This document shows positions 31,075 to 41,444 of a stretch of 64,000 bases of DNA, one piece after another. A model generated the notes under the pieces. That model worked only from the letters and a program-made list of their open reading frames with translations, searched no databases and was not told the origin of the DNA. This stretch comes from Microglena sp. YARC. Taxonomy: Eukaryota > Chlorophyta > Chlorophyceae > Chlamydomonadales > Chlamydomonadaceae. The DNA lies in contig CM039464.1 of NCBI GenBank assembly GCA_022414725.1, positions 39,791,945 to 39,855,944 of the forward strand. Direction: 5' to 3'. Each line of letters starts with the position of its first letter. Position 1 is the first letter of the stretch. A program made the translations under genes and the position numbers.

Positions 31075-32676
31075 ATGACCACCGTGTGGGGTGATTGGTA
31101 CGATCCGTGGACTCATCAGAACGAATGCCTGAAGTGGTGCCAAAGCATGGGGCCTACGACTTGGAATCTCAGTACATGAAGCAGTGGAGGAACACCAACG
31201 AGCGCCCGAGGATGGGGATAATGGGTCTGCCACCAGGAGCGGCAAGACAGCGATCATGGGTCTTTTGGTGCTCAACACATCAGAGTGCAACGCGGACACT
31301 CATGGAGTTAACCCATACGACATGGTCAGGGCTACCTCCTCCTCCTCCACACGTTGCTACGCCAGCATCCCCATGATGAGCAAAGAGGATATGCGCGTCT
31401 GGGGAAACGTGACATTCGTCATCGCAAGTTCAAACCTTGTATCCTACTGGTATGACACCATGCATAAGATGGGTGTACCGGAAAGTCGCATCATATCTGT
31501 CCCATCGCACGTCAAGATGTGCACTGAGACGCTGGTAGACAACATTTCAAACGCGAAAGTGGTCATATTTTCTCCTGCTTCCTACAGTCGTCTTATGAAA
31601 AGGCTCAACTCTTCAAACACGCACAGATGTGTGCGGAGGTTGATCATCGACGAAAGCCGACTCGTTATTGTTCCTGGTGGTACATTGATCCAAACATCTT
31701 CATTTGGCTGGTCACCGGCACACACTCTTCAAGTACGTACAACTACCCCAAGTACATGAGGCACTTGATCACTATGCCACCCATCAAATGCGACAGATAC
31801 GTGGTGTCGGTGCATGTGGACATGACAAGGTACCCTCCTGTCGTGTTCAATCACCTGAACGATTTCACTAAAACGTTGGACACCCTCTATGCGGTACGGA
31901 AGCTGGACATTCAAAGCATCACTGATATCCAGAAGTCGCTACCTACGGATACGATAGAGCTCGGAAAGCTGATGACAAATGTCACCTACCAAGATTCTCT
32001 CATGGAGCTGACCTGTCAGAAGTACTGTTTCGTGTCTCTAAGAGAAATAGACAAGTGCAACAACATTGTCCGCATGCCATGCTGCAGCAGGAGGGCTGAC
32101 GCAGCGTTCCTTGAAAGTTTTTTAATGATATTTGCTTTGGCAGCGAAGAAGGATGGAAAGCTGTGCATCCTGTTTGGCAGAGGTTGCGACCCACTGCTTC
32201 CTCTAGACTTCACGACACAGTTGCCAGACCCTGTAAGCGAAGAGGAGTTCTCGGACAACTTTGATCGCATGCGAACCGTGCGGTCGACCATCGACCTTGT
32301 GCACACAATGCTACAGGATGCGGAGCAGGGACGCGATCACGTCAACATCATCGTTTTTAGGGACACCACTATGGGCGAAGATATGCAGGAATTGGTGGAG
32401 AAGTGTGTGTCTAGGTTTGGATACACGACGCAGCTGATTGGGACCTACCTGACACAGGAGAAGCAACTGTTGAAGTTTGGAAAGGAGAAGACGGTCCTCA
32501 TAATGAACACAGGGTCTGCACAAGGACTGAACATTCCCCAAGCTGATGTCATTATCGTGACGCACACCCTCGCTCCAGCGAAGTTCAAGCAGCTGGTCGC
32601 ACGAGCACGGAGGCCACCACGAACGAAGTTGGTGAAGGTGTTCCACATGCAACTTTGTGGATTCAATTATGATTAA
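31075..32676 (+). CDS. SNF2/DEAD-like helicase with RING-like insertion, frameshifted near Walker A
   Basis: About 530 residues from MTTVWGDWYDPW. The N-terminal segment reaches the nucleotide-binding loop at about 31230 (MGLPPG then SGKTAIMG), where the frame changes once; another change near 31690-31760 joins LIIDES (Walker B, motif II) to the long frame 31627-32676. A Cys-containing segment (CFVSLREIDKCNNIV, MPCC) at about 32025-32090 resembles the RING-type zinc finger seen inside many giant-virus SNF2 helicases. The C-terminal helicase domain shows VLIMNTGSAQGLN and FKQLVARARRP (motifs V and VI). Predicted role is nucleic-acid-dependent ATPase in viral transcription or chromatin handling. 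It is the better preserved of the two SNF2-like genes here. Confidence 0.75.
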
Positions 32677-32728
32677 TAAAGCTGAACACCACGATCGTCA
32701 TGGATTCGGTTTCGCCATTCTTCTCATA

Positions 32729-33146
32729 CAGTTGTTCTTCAATAATTTGGGACACTCAGTATAATTTGAATGATATCCCCTGAAACCAGATACAGATGTC
32801 TGCAGATCCAGATTACATCAAAACGTTTTCGGGGTACAATTTGTGATGGAGCATGGGGTCATGTTGTTACATGAGGCTGACCAACATGATGACTTTGCAG
32901 AACTTGTAGATTATGAAGGGGATGAGGATGAGGAGTGTGCACCTGGGCGAGCAATTTGTGTGGTCAAGATGAAATTGAGTACCTTTATTCCCCATGATTG
33001 GCTCCGTAGAAAGACAGACACACTGGTACTGGACATGAACAAGTTGCTCGGAGAGGGTTATATTTTCGCAAATTTCCACATTGCTCGTCTTTTTGAGAAT
33101 GGTATCGCTATCCCTCCTGTAAATCGCAACTTCTTCTACAGGTGCC
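32729..33146 (+). mobile_element. Internally deleted mariner-Fanzor copy, left part
   Basis: Begins with a mariner end (ACAGTTGTTCTTCAATAAT, GGGACACTCAG) and the first transposase codons (ATGATATCCCCTGAAACC), then jumps to the sequence just upstream of the Fanzor gene and continues into Fanzor codons up to FFYRC at 33146. Almost all of the transposase is deleted. The Fanzor sequence is interrupted exactly after GGTGCC at 33146 and resumes at 35208. Confidence 0.8.
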
Positions 33147-33212
33147 GTTGAATTTAAGCTACCCGTATATCCTCGAACCTATGAATTTCTTATTACACAT
33201 CCGGGGGTCCGG
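33147..33212. repeat. Left arm of ~65-bp inverted repeat
   Basis: Pairs with 35410-35477 in inverted orientation (starting GTTGAATTTAAGCTACCCG here and GTTGAATTTTAGTTACCCG on the opposite strand there), about 90 percent identical by eye. The left arm starts precisely at the Fanzor break; the right arm lies outside the resumed Fanzor fragment, so it is not a simple IS607 end. Confidence 0.75.
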
Positions 33213-33288
33213 GGGACATGTAGTAAGAAAGACAATGAATTCTCCATAGGGGTATCATAGGGGTCAACTCCCCCGGGGCTGCTGTCCT
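33213..33288 (-). ncRNA. Candidate omega-RNA/element-end region of tnpB
   Basis: In TnpB systems the guide RNA overlaps the 3' end of tnpB and the element end. The sequence just downstream of the tnpB stop contains several short G/C inverted repeats (CCCCGGGGG and CCCCCGGACCCCCGG-type runs). Position and structure fit, but expression and boundary are not visible. This is inference from family knowledge. Confidence 0.3.
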
Positions 33289-34595
33289 TTACGAACAGGG
33301 ATTTTCTGTTCGAACTGCCTTCAGGAAGATGCCAGCTGCCCCCACAATGTCTCTGTCGCAGGTGAATTGACAGTTCTTGCAGGTGTATGTCTCTCCTCCA
33401 CACTTGTTTAAGAAACCGCACAAAGGGGATGTCTGACTTGTGTAATGCTCAAGCACATGCAAGAACACTGTCCCGTACTCTTCACACTTCTCCTTCAGCC
33501 GATTGAACAGCACAGAGTGGCTCAAAGTCAGCATCTCACGGGCAACCTTGGTTGTCAGCTCCCGTTCAGCACTGATTGTCATCTTCGCCGTCTCCAATTG
33601 AGTTACCAACAACACATCGTAGCGAGCGGCCAAGAAATTTGTTGTCTGGTCCCTAAACTCTTTCTTGAGGTAAAAAATTCTCTTCCGAATGCGAATCATC
33701 TGCTTCTTTATCTTCATCCTCTCTTTTGATCGTAAGGTTTTCTCAGTATCCAACCTTGACTGCAGCTTGTCATGAACCAGCAGGAGTTTGACAAGGTTCG
33801 GATGCCCGTCCCTGACCAAGCATGAAAGGATTCCTCATTCTCTGGTGAGTACGTGACCATTGTTTTGCGGACGCCTGGGTCGATGGATGCAGTTGCAACC
33901 TTGTCTGGATGGACAGGCATCCGCTCTGCCCTCCTGTCCCTGGCAGCGACAGACAAGACGAGGAAATATTCGCCGAAGCGGGATTTTTGGACCTTTGGAT
34001 CGTGGGTCGGGTTTTCCTCAGGCATCAACTTATGGAGTTGTTTGCTACCGAAGTAGCGCATGTTGCCCAATATGTCTTTGAAGATGAAAGAGTTTGTCGC
34101 CATCCTTGGAAAACGTTCTTCTGATCCATCTCAATGACCCAACCCCTCCAAGCTCTGTCTTCTTTCCGTCTGAACGAGCTGAAAACTGCTTGATGTTACC
34201 TGCTTTCAGATTCGAAAAAGCAAGCCTTGATGTTTGCCAAGGCAGCCTTGATTGCGCTTTGGCGTACGCTTTTGGGCACTGAAGCAACCATTGGCGATTC
34301 TTGAAGTACGGTTTGGCATCTTCCCCTTCCCCCTCACCTTGTTCGTCACATACCTGTCTCGAATTCGGTAGACAGACTTGTGAGTGCTCCCGACGCCCAA
34401 CCGTGCTGCCACCGCCTTGTTGTACATGAACCGGCTGCACCCCGCAAACTCTGCCAGCATCGATTTCTGAGCCTTGGTTGGGTTCAGCTTCAGCTTTAAG
34501 GTCCTCAACTTGGGTTTGGCATTTGACTTTGTAGCGTCTTCGACCGTTCCATCGGCAACAATATACTTGAACGATGGACATGAGGTCTTTTCCAA
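33289..34595 (-). pseudogene. tnpB: TnpB RNA-guided nuclease of IS607 element, frameshifted
   Basis: TnpB is an RNA-guided DNA endonuclease, ancestor of Cas12. The N-terminal part (34595-34206) has LRTLKLKLNPTKAQKSMLAE and CSRFMYNKAVA, the classic TnpB beginning. The middle is partly in the frame that continues from tnpA (PYFKNRQWLL...) and partly at 34103-33714, with SASIDPGVRKTM-type RuvC-I (Asp). The C-terminal frame (33819-33289) has a long charged helix, RuvC-II as LLVTQLETAKM (Glu), the zinc ribbon CGGETYTCKNC and RuvC-III CDRDIVGAAGIF (Asp). All three catalytic acids and the zinc ribbon cysteines survive, but two or three frame changes break the gene. Confidence 0.85.
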
Positions 34596-35118
34596 GCTTG
34601 TCTTCAGGGGCTCTGTCTTGGTGATCGAGAACTATGATCGAGCAGGAGTGCTGCGAGCAAATCCATTCAATGAGCTCGAAACCAAACCTTGCGAGCCTGT
34701 CTTGGAAGCCACAACAATTGACGATACAAGTCCTGCCGTGACGAGTCCCAATAACTCGTAAAAGTCCTGGGCGCTTGAAGTTGAGCCCTGATCCGACGTC
34801 CTTGACTTCAATGACTCGCTCGCATCCGGAATGTTTGTCAGAAATATGGGTTTGCAAGAACAATTGCTGTTTGAGCAGGTCGGGTTGTTGTTTGTGTGAA
34901 GACACACGTGCGTAGAGAATGACTTGACGACTGCTGGGTTTTTTTTCCTGCTCGATGAGGTAGCCTTGGATGCTGCTTGGGTCAAAGAGACGTTGGTTGC
35001 CTGGAGTCCGGATCGTTCTGATCGTGCCATTATCCGCCCATCGACGGAGGACGGTCCTGGAGACACCAAGGGCATCGGAGGCCTTGCCCATTTTACAGAA
35101 GCGTTGGTTGCCATACAT
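34045..35118 (-). CDS. tnpA: IS607-type serine recombinase TnpA, reading on into tnpB
   Basis: TnpA of IS607 is a small serine resolvase with an N-terminal MerR-like DNA-binding domain that inserts the element with little target preference. Residues 1-50 hold the helix-turn-helix (ASDALGVSRTVLRRWADNG, then GNQRLFDP). The catalytic serine lies in VILYARVSSHKQQ at about residue 68-80. Further conserved stretches are FKRPGLLRVI and VNCCGFQDRLARFGFELIEWI with the RLARFG signature. A normal TnpA ends near residue 200 (about 34500); here no stop occurs and the frame continues through out-of-frame tnpB sequence to 34045, which suggests a lost stop or a frame change near the natural end. Confidence 0.85.
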   Translation of the reverse strand: MYGNQRFCKMGKASDALGVSRTVLRRWADNGTIRTIRTPGNQRLFDPSSIQGYLIEQEKKPSSRQVILYARVSSHKQQPDLLKQQLFLQTHISDKHSGCERVIEVKDVGSGLNFKRPGLLRVIGTRHGRTCIVNCCGFQDRLARFGFELIEWICSQHSCSIIVLDHQDRAPEDKLGKDLMSIVQVYCCRWNGRRRYKVKCQTQVEDLKAEAEPNQGSEIDAGRVCGVQPVHVQQGGGSTVGRREHSQVCLPNSRQVCDEQGEGEGEDAKPYFKNRQWLLQCPKAYAKAQSRLPWQTSRLAFSNLKAGNIKQFSARSDGKKTELGGVGSLRWIRRTFSKDGDKLFHLQRHIGQHALLR

Positions 35119-35207
35119 GGCATTCTGATATTTAGTACATGCAAATTCCTTATACGCTGTTAGGTTTACTTATTTTCGGAAAGCAAACGAGTCAACTGTT
35201 GCAACCT

Positions 35208-35292
35208 TCTTGCAGTCAGTACCAACAAATGTAAGGGGTCGACTCTTGGCGAAGACTTCGAGAGTAGTCGGATTCTGTTCGACTTGTTAAGA
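35208..35292 (+). mobile_element. Fanzor fragment right of the IS607 insertion
   Basis: Encodes the codons that follow FFYRC in the intact-order copy (LAVSTNKCQGSTLGEDFESS and on to LLFDLLRE), matching 6900-6985 inverted. It ends abruptly at 35292 and is followed by a dispersed-repeat unit, so the rest of Fanzor is gone. Confidence 0.85.
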
Positions 35293-35405
35293 GAATTTTT
35301 TGAAATTTCTACTCAGAATTTAGAGCCTCCGGAACGACTCGCTAGCCTGAGATATCAGCACAGAGGAATCACAAATCCTCTCCAGACCATGTTTCGCAAC
35401 CAGTA
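35293..35405. repeat. Dispersed repeat unit
   Basis: About 110 bp matching, in inverted orientation, 37700-37805; shared blocks are TTTTGAAATTTCTACTCAGA and CCGGAACGACTCGCTAGCC. The second half also matches the units at 4688-4905. Flanked here by a Fanzor fragment and the right arm of the inverted repeat. Confidence 0.75.
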
Positions 35406-35409
35406 AAAA

Positions 35410-35477
35410 TGGGCCGGGATCCCGGATGTGTAATAAGGAATTCGTAAGTTCGAGGATATACGGGTAACTAAAATTCA
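35410..35477. repeat. Right arm of ~65-bp inverted repeat
   Basis: Inverted partner of 33147-33212. It ends eight bases before the stop of the S74 protein gene (35485), so it forms that gene's immediate 3' flank. Confidence 0.75.
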
Positions 35478-35484
35478 ACAATAA

Positions 35485-37181
35485 TCAGTTTTTTTTCCGT
35501 GTCATAATCAGCTTGTCTTCCACGTGTTCGAGTCTGTCTACTAGCTCCTTGATGCTTTCTACAAGCAATCCCGCAAGATTGCCGTAGGCAACGCTAAGCG
35601 ACCCGCATGGGGTGCGGTACACTGCCTCGGGTAGGATTTCCTGAACCTCTTGCGCGATGAGACCGGTGTGTCGTCGCCTCTTATCCGAACCATCATCGTT
35701 TATGGAATCTTTCATGAAGAAAGTGCACCCGCGCATCCCTCTGACGCGGTGAAGCGGGTCCTCGATTACGACCACATCCGTCTTGGCGTCTCTGTCAGAT
35801 AGAGTGACAACAGTACTAGTGGCGAATATGTCGCCTCCCACTGCAAGACGCACGTTCGTCAATGTTGGGTCGGGGTTGGATGTTCCTATCCCGAGAGTCT
35901 CTCCGATATGCATCATGTCCCGCACTTGCACCGTCACCTTGAGCTCCGAACTCCTGTACCCGGCGTCACCCTCCTCCACGACGAGCGCCCCACCGCCGAT
36001 GGTGGCGACGCCCCCGTTGAAGGAGGTCGCCCCTATGGTAAGAGCGCCCATGCACTCCATGTCGGACCTCACGGTGGCGGAGTCGAACCCCACGACGAGG
36101 TTGCTGCACAGCGACGCGTACTGGCCGGTGGCGTACAGGTTGTTGCTGGACTCGAACCCTGCCGCGAATGAGTCCTTAGAGATGCGCACGTACCCGTCAG
36201 CGAGAGAGACGTTCGATGGCGACATCCATGAAAAGTTACCGTACCCTACCGTCAGCGTGTCCAACACAGAGATGTTCCCGGATGACTGTACCCCCCCCAC
36301 CACATCACTGCCCCCCCCAGCAATCAAACCAGACGCGTTAGGAATCTGGATGTTCAGGAGATCAGACGGGCCGCGTATGCGGTAGGCGTCCACGCGCTCC
36401 CACTTACGGCGGAAGTCGAGGTAGGTGTCGGAGAACCCAAGGCTCCGCGTCTCGGGATACATCAGCTGGTACATGTCGTACACAAACTCCTTGGCAGGTA
36501 CCGCGTCTGTCCGGACGGGAGAGACGCCACCGGACTGCATGGCCGTCCTAGCAAAGGACACGCGCGCCTGGCGCAGTGGATCGTATATCCTTATACCGAA
36601 CGCCTCGAAGCTACCAGATGTGCTTGCGAGAGCAGCCCTCACGCGGGGGTTGGTCGAGGGGCAAGCAGTATGCGTGTGATCTCTCGTAGGATACCTCTAG
36701 GACTGCAGCCTCCACTATGAACCCGTTGTCGTGCTGGACTAGACGGATGCGGTCGTGGGAGCCCGGTTGCAGGGTCGTTCGATGTGAAGTCGGCTACCAA
36801 GTTGATCGAGTACGGGAAGTTCGATCCGGCCTGGTATAGCGTGCAAACCTTGGCTCCGCACATGAGCGTCGCTACAAACACTCCCCTTCGGTCTATAGAC
36901 GGCGAGGACGGGTCCACGCCGTCTATCCCCGCGATCGCGTCGCGGATGACGCGGTTTATTATGCTCACGTTCGACTGCGCGCCTATATAGACTTTGGCGT
37001 CGAAACCCACCGGTAGCGTGGGCATGACGTTGGGTAGGTTCGAGTAGGCGTCGAAGTGAACCAGGGCATCCTCGATAGTGCGCACGTTGCTGTACGCGGA
37101 TAGCTCCGGATTTTAGGTAGAGGCAGAGTGTGGTTATATCTTGGACATCGGGACAAGGGGAGCTGCTGCATACCCAGACAT
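35485..37181 (-). pseudogene. Fibre-like protein with S74 intramolecular chaperone, frameshifted N-terminus
   Basis: The intact 385-residue frame (36642-35485) carries a Gly/Ser/Val-rich beta-type middle with repeated T.G.G-type turns, like phage and giant-virus fibres, and ends in a Peptidase_S74 chaperone domain: LSDRDAKTDVVVIEDP (the Ser-Asp start of self-cleavage), RHTGLIAQEVQEILPEAV and a C-terminal coiled segment (LLVESIKELVDRLEHVEDKL). S74 domains trimerise the fibre and then cut themselves off. Upstream coding continues in other frames: DNGFIVEAAVLEVSYE, then 37085-36780 (TIEDALVHFDAYSN, VGFDAKVYIG) and a likely start at 37181 (MSGYAAAPLVPMSKI). Three frame changes lie between that start and 36642. 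Likely a virion surface fibre. Confidence 0.8.
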
Positions 37182-37257
37182 ATATGTTTTCTATTACACA
37201 TATTTTCAAATTAAATGCGACAGTTCAACGGACCGGGCATCTGGTCCCCCCATGAAA

Positions 37258-37689
37258 TACAGTCAACGGAATACTAAAATGAAACCGCTTCGTGTACGGC
37301 ACACCTTACGGTGTAACCTAATGGTGTAGAAATCCACGGGGCAGTGGAACACCAGTACGATTTTGAATCAACAAATTGCAAGATGTTAACGAGAATATCG
37401 TTGTTCTTTTTTAGATCAAGGCTCTCCATCCTGCAGACTCCGTATCGTTCTTTTGTCGGTACTTTCGAGAGTGTCCATTGAAGGACCAGCCGCACTTAAG
37501 CGATCGCCTCTTCCCCGGTACCGTGGCCCAAAAGAACACGGGGTCTTTGTTGATGTGCAATGCGTCATGAAAGGAGGTTTCTTTGCTGGACGGGCCATTT
37601 TTTAGGACCATCCACTCATACACTATAACGTCTGTCGACGCCTTATACCGTTTATTGGGATGTTTCATTTTACTGTTCCGCCGACTGTA
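37258..37689. mobile_element. TA-flanked MITE, copy B
   Basis: A 432-bp relative of the element at 1458-1819, in the opposite orientation, with TA at both ends and TACAGTCAACGG / TACAGTCGGCGG inverted ends. It carries about 70 bp near 37410-37480 that copy A lacks. It is inserted next to the dispersed repeat at 37700-37815. No transposase. Confidence 0.85.
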
Positions 37690-37699
37690 GTGGGTGCGA

Positions 37700-37992
37700 A
37701 ACATGGTCTGGAGCGGATTTGGGATTTCTCGGTGCTGATATATCAGGCTAGCGAGTCGTTCCGGAGACTCTAAATTCTGAGTAGAAATTTCAAAAAATCC
37801 GCCGGGATGCAGGAACGCCCATATGATACAGGTACAAAGAAAGCTTTAACATTGTTTGCTTCGACGAAGCAGGATTATAAGGTGTGTCCCACTTTATTTA
37901 AGAAATATTGTATGTTTCATTTTACTGTTCAACCGACTGTAGTCGGCGGAATAATAAAATTTGAGAACAAGTGTATACAAACGATTGTACAA
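37700..37992. repeat. Dispersed repeat plus transposon-end debris
   Basis: 37700-37805 is the inverted partner of 35293-35405. 37873-37910 is a solo mariner end (TTATAAGGTGTGTCCCACTT). 37911-37945 is a solo MITE end (GTTTCATTTTACTGTTC and CGACTGTAG). Together they form the upstream region of the Gly-rich gene at 37993. Confidence 0.7.
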
Positions 37993-38568
37993 ATGAATCA
38001 ACAGCCACAACACCAAATGTACGATGGAGCAATCAGCAGCCGAATAACATCTGGTAGTGCCGGAAGCTGTGGAGGCGCTGCCAATAATGGCGGTGGTCGG
38101 TGCCCCCCTAATAAATTGGTGGGTGCGCCTTACACTATGTCCCCTTCGTGTGTGTACACCGCTAGCGGGGAATACGTATGTGGTGGTGGTGGCGACGGCT
38201 CTCGTACGTCATTCGGGGGCGACGGCTCTCGTACGTCATTCGGGGGCGACGGCTCTCGTACGTCATTCGGGGGCAATGCGGTCTCCTGTGGAGGAGGAGG
38301 GGTCCCTGTCTCGACATCCCAACCCTCGTCTTGCAGTTCGTTCTACCATGACATGTACGCTGCTACGAAGTCTCCATCGCATCCCCAGAGGCACTTCGAG
38401 GAGGTGTGGAAGAACTTCAATGGACAAGATGCAGGACTCCGTCCCATGGCCATTGGGTGGGGGTCTCTTGCTGCGACTGAAATAATCACAGTACCGGTGA
38501 ATGTGCATAAGGGTAAAAGAATGAGTTGTCATAAAAACAAATTTGCAACCTCCGTTTTTTGTAACTAA
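37993..38568 (+). CDS. Gly/Ser-rich structural-type protein with 9-residue repeats
   Basis: I start at the ATG at 37993 (MNQQPQHQMYDG), since the open frame upstream is transposon debris. The protein has about 191 residues: a Gly/Asn-rich N-terminal third, PPNKLVGAPYTMSPSCVY, three exact copies of GGDGSRTSF (38191-38271), a Gly-rich linker, then a folded-looking C-terminal part (HFEEVWKNFNGQD). No signal peptide or membrane span. Tandem Gly repeats and a short globular end suggest a virion or surface protein. Family not recognised. Confidence 0.6.
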   Translation: MNQQPQHQMYDGAISSRITSGSAGSCGGAANNGGGRCPPNKLVGAPYTMSPSCVYTASGEYVCGGGGDGSRTSFGGDGSRTSFGGDGSRTSFGGNAVSCGGGGVPVSTSQPSSCSSFYHDMYAATKSPSHPQRHFEEVWKNFNGQDAGLRPMAIGWGSLAATEIITVPVNVHKGKRMSCHKNKFATSVFCN

Positions 38569-39260
38569 GTCGAGACGAAGCCACCATGATGTCTAGGGCA
38601 GATATACTGATGCTATCGTTGTCCCAGTTTTTTAGCACACGGACGCACATCATGCGCCTGGTCTATCTGGTTGAACCGTCTTCTGCAGCAACAGCGTGGG
38701 CTTCTTCTACTGACGTTTCAAAGATATCCTCCAAGATATATCTCTTCGGTTGATTGACTGGTTTGTGACAAAAACTATGCCAAAACGCACAACGTGGTGA
38801 TACACAGTCCAATAGCATCGCTTCCTCTTAATGTTGTACCGACAATACGTATGCAGCTTAAGGCTTACTCCAAAACAGCAATTCGACCCTTTCCGCCGCC
38901 GCGACCGAATACTGTTCCACTACCGGATCGGAAAACATAGAGACGACGGTCGGGGCAACTGAACTTCTTCCGGTGGATGATCGAGAACCGCATCCTGGAG
39001 TACGTAGAAGAGCATGTGGATGAGATCGAGGCAGACATGATCTCTAGCACGCAACACCGCACCTGCAACGACAACCTCCCCTCACTAGATATTTTCCCCA
39101 AAAGAGTTTCCTGTCCTTCTCCCTTCATCGCAAGCAGCGTGCACACACCACCAGCCCCCCCTTCTAAACCCAACCTGTGTAGGATGAGTTGGGTGAAGGG
39201 AGATTGTGCGGTAAGCTTTGAATAAAAATGGGATATGCATTTTAAACACGCTTTTACGAA
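38569..39260. other. Decayed coding stretch, unknown
   Basis: Between 38890 and 39130 the plus strand has protein-like pieces in two frames (RRRDRILFHYRIGKHRDDG, then RWMIENRILEYVEEHVDEIE at 38970-39030) that look like one gene with a frame change. An ATG-started frame runs 38977-39225. The minus-strand frame 38865-39326 overlaps and looks like its shadow. I recognise no family. Confidence 0.3.
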
Positions 39261-39539
39261 ATGAAGAAAAGTTCTCAGGAAACGCCTTTGTTCCCCCACT
39301 GGGACTCTTGGAGCGTGTGGAAACACAGAAACCCTGTAATTAGTTTTGTGGGGAAGAATTTCTTCTCAGGCTTGATTTCAGCTATCGGCTCGGTCTTGAT
39401 GTACATCATTATGTTCTACGTGATTTTCCTTTCCTGGGACAAGCTGAAAAGCGACAAAGATAATAATAAGGACACTTCCAGAACACTTACGACCGCTCTA
39501 CAACTTCGCTCTCCGTTATTGTACCAAAAAGATGAATGA
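39261..39539 (+). CDS. Small single-span membrane protein
   Basis: A 92-residue protein: a polar N-terminus with aromatic residues (HWDSWSVWKHRN), one hydrophobic segment around residues 33-58 (LISAIGSVLMYIIMFYVIFL) and a charged tail (DKLKSDKDNNKD). The ATG follows an AT-rich stretch (ATTTTAAACACGC). Typical layout of a virion membrane protein; not assigned to a family. Confidence 0.65.
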   Translation: MKKSSQETPLFPHWDSWSVWKHRNPVISFVGKNFFSGLISAIGSVLMYIIMFYVIFLSWDKLKSDKDNNKDTSRTLTTALQLRSPLLYQKDE

Positions 39540-39567
39540 CAACAAATGAATGAAAAACGAGCCTGTG

Positions 39568-39630
39568 TTGTTCTCAAATAATTTTGATTATAAGGTGTGT
39601 GTCCCACTTTATTTGAAAACAACTGCAACG
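39568..39630. mobile_element. Back-to-back mariner ends
   Basis: GTTGTTCTCAAATAATTTTGA and then TTATAAGGTGTGTGTCCCAC...ACAACTGCA lie head to head with nothing between, like an element that lost its whole interior. They sit 2 bp upstream of the ATG of the helicase at 39632. Confidence 0.7.
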
Positions 39631-39631
39631 T

Positions 39632-41399
<1,768 letters not shown>

Positions 41400-41444
41400 G
41401 CACACAATCCGATGTGGCCGTACACAATACGTTTCATTGAAGTG

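Larger units (their letters stand above)
33147..35207 (-). mobile_element. IS607-type TnpA/TnpB element inserted in the Fanzor relic
   Basis: This 2.06-kb block interrupts Fanzor sequence between GGTGCC and TTCTTGCAG; in the uninterrupted copy near 6975-7000 the two are adjacent. It encodes an IS607-type serine recombinase and a TnpB, both on the minus strand and overlapping, the standard IS607 order. IS607-family elements are well known in mimiviruses and other giant viruses. I see no target duplication, as expected for IS607. The last 80 bp at the tnpB end are GC-rich and hairpin-forming. Confidence 0.85.
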
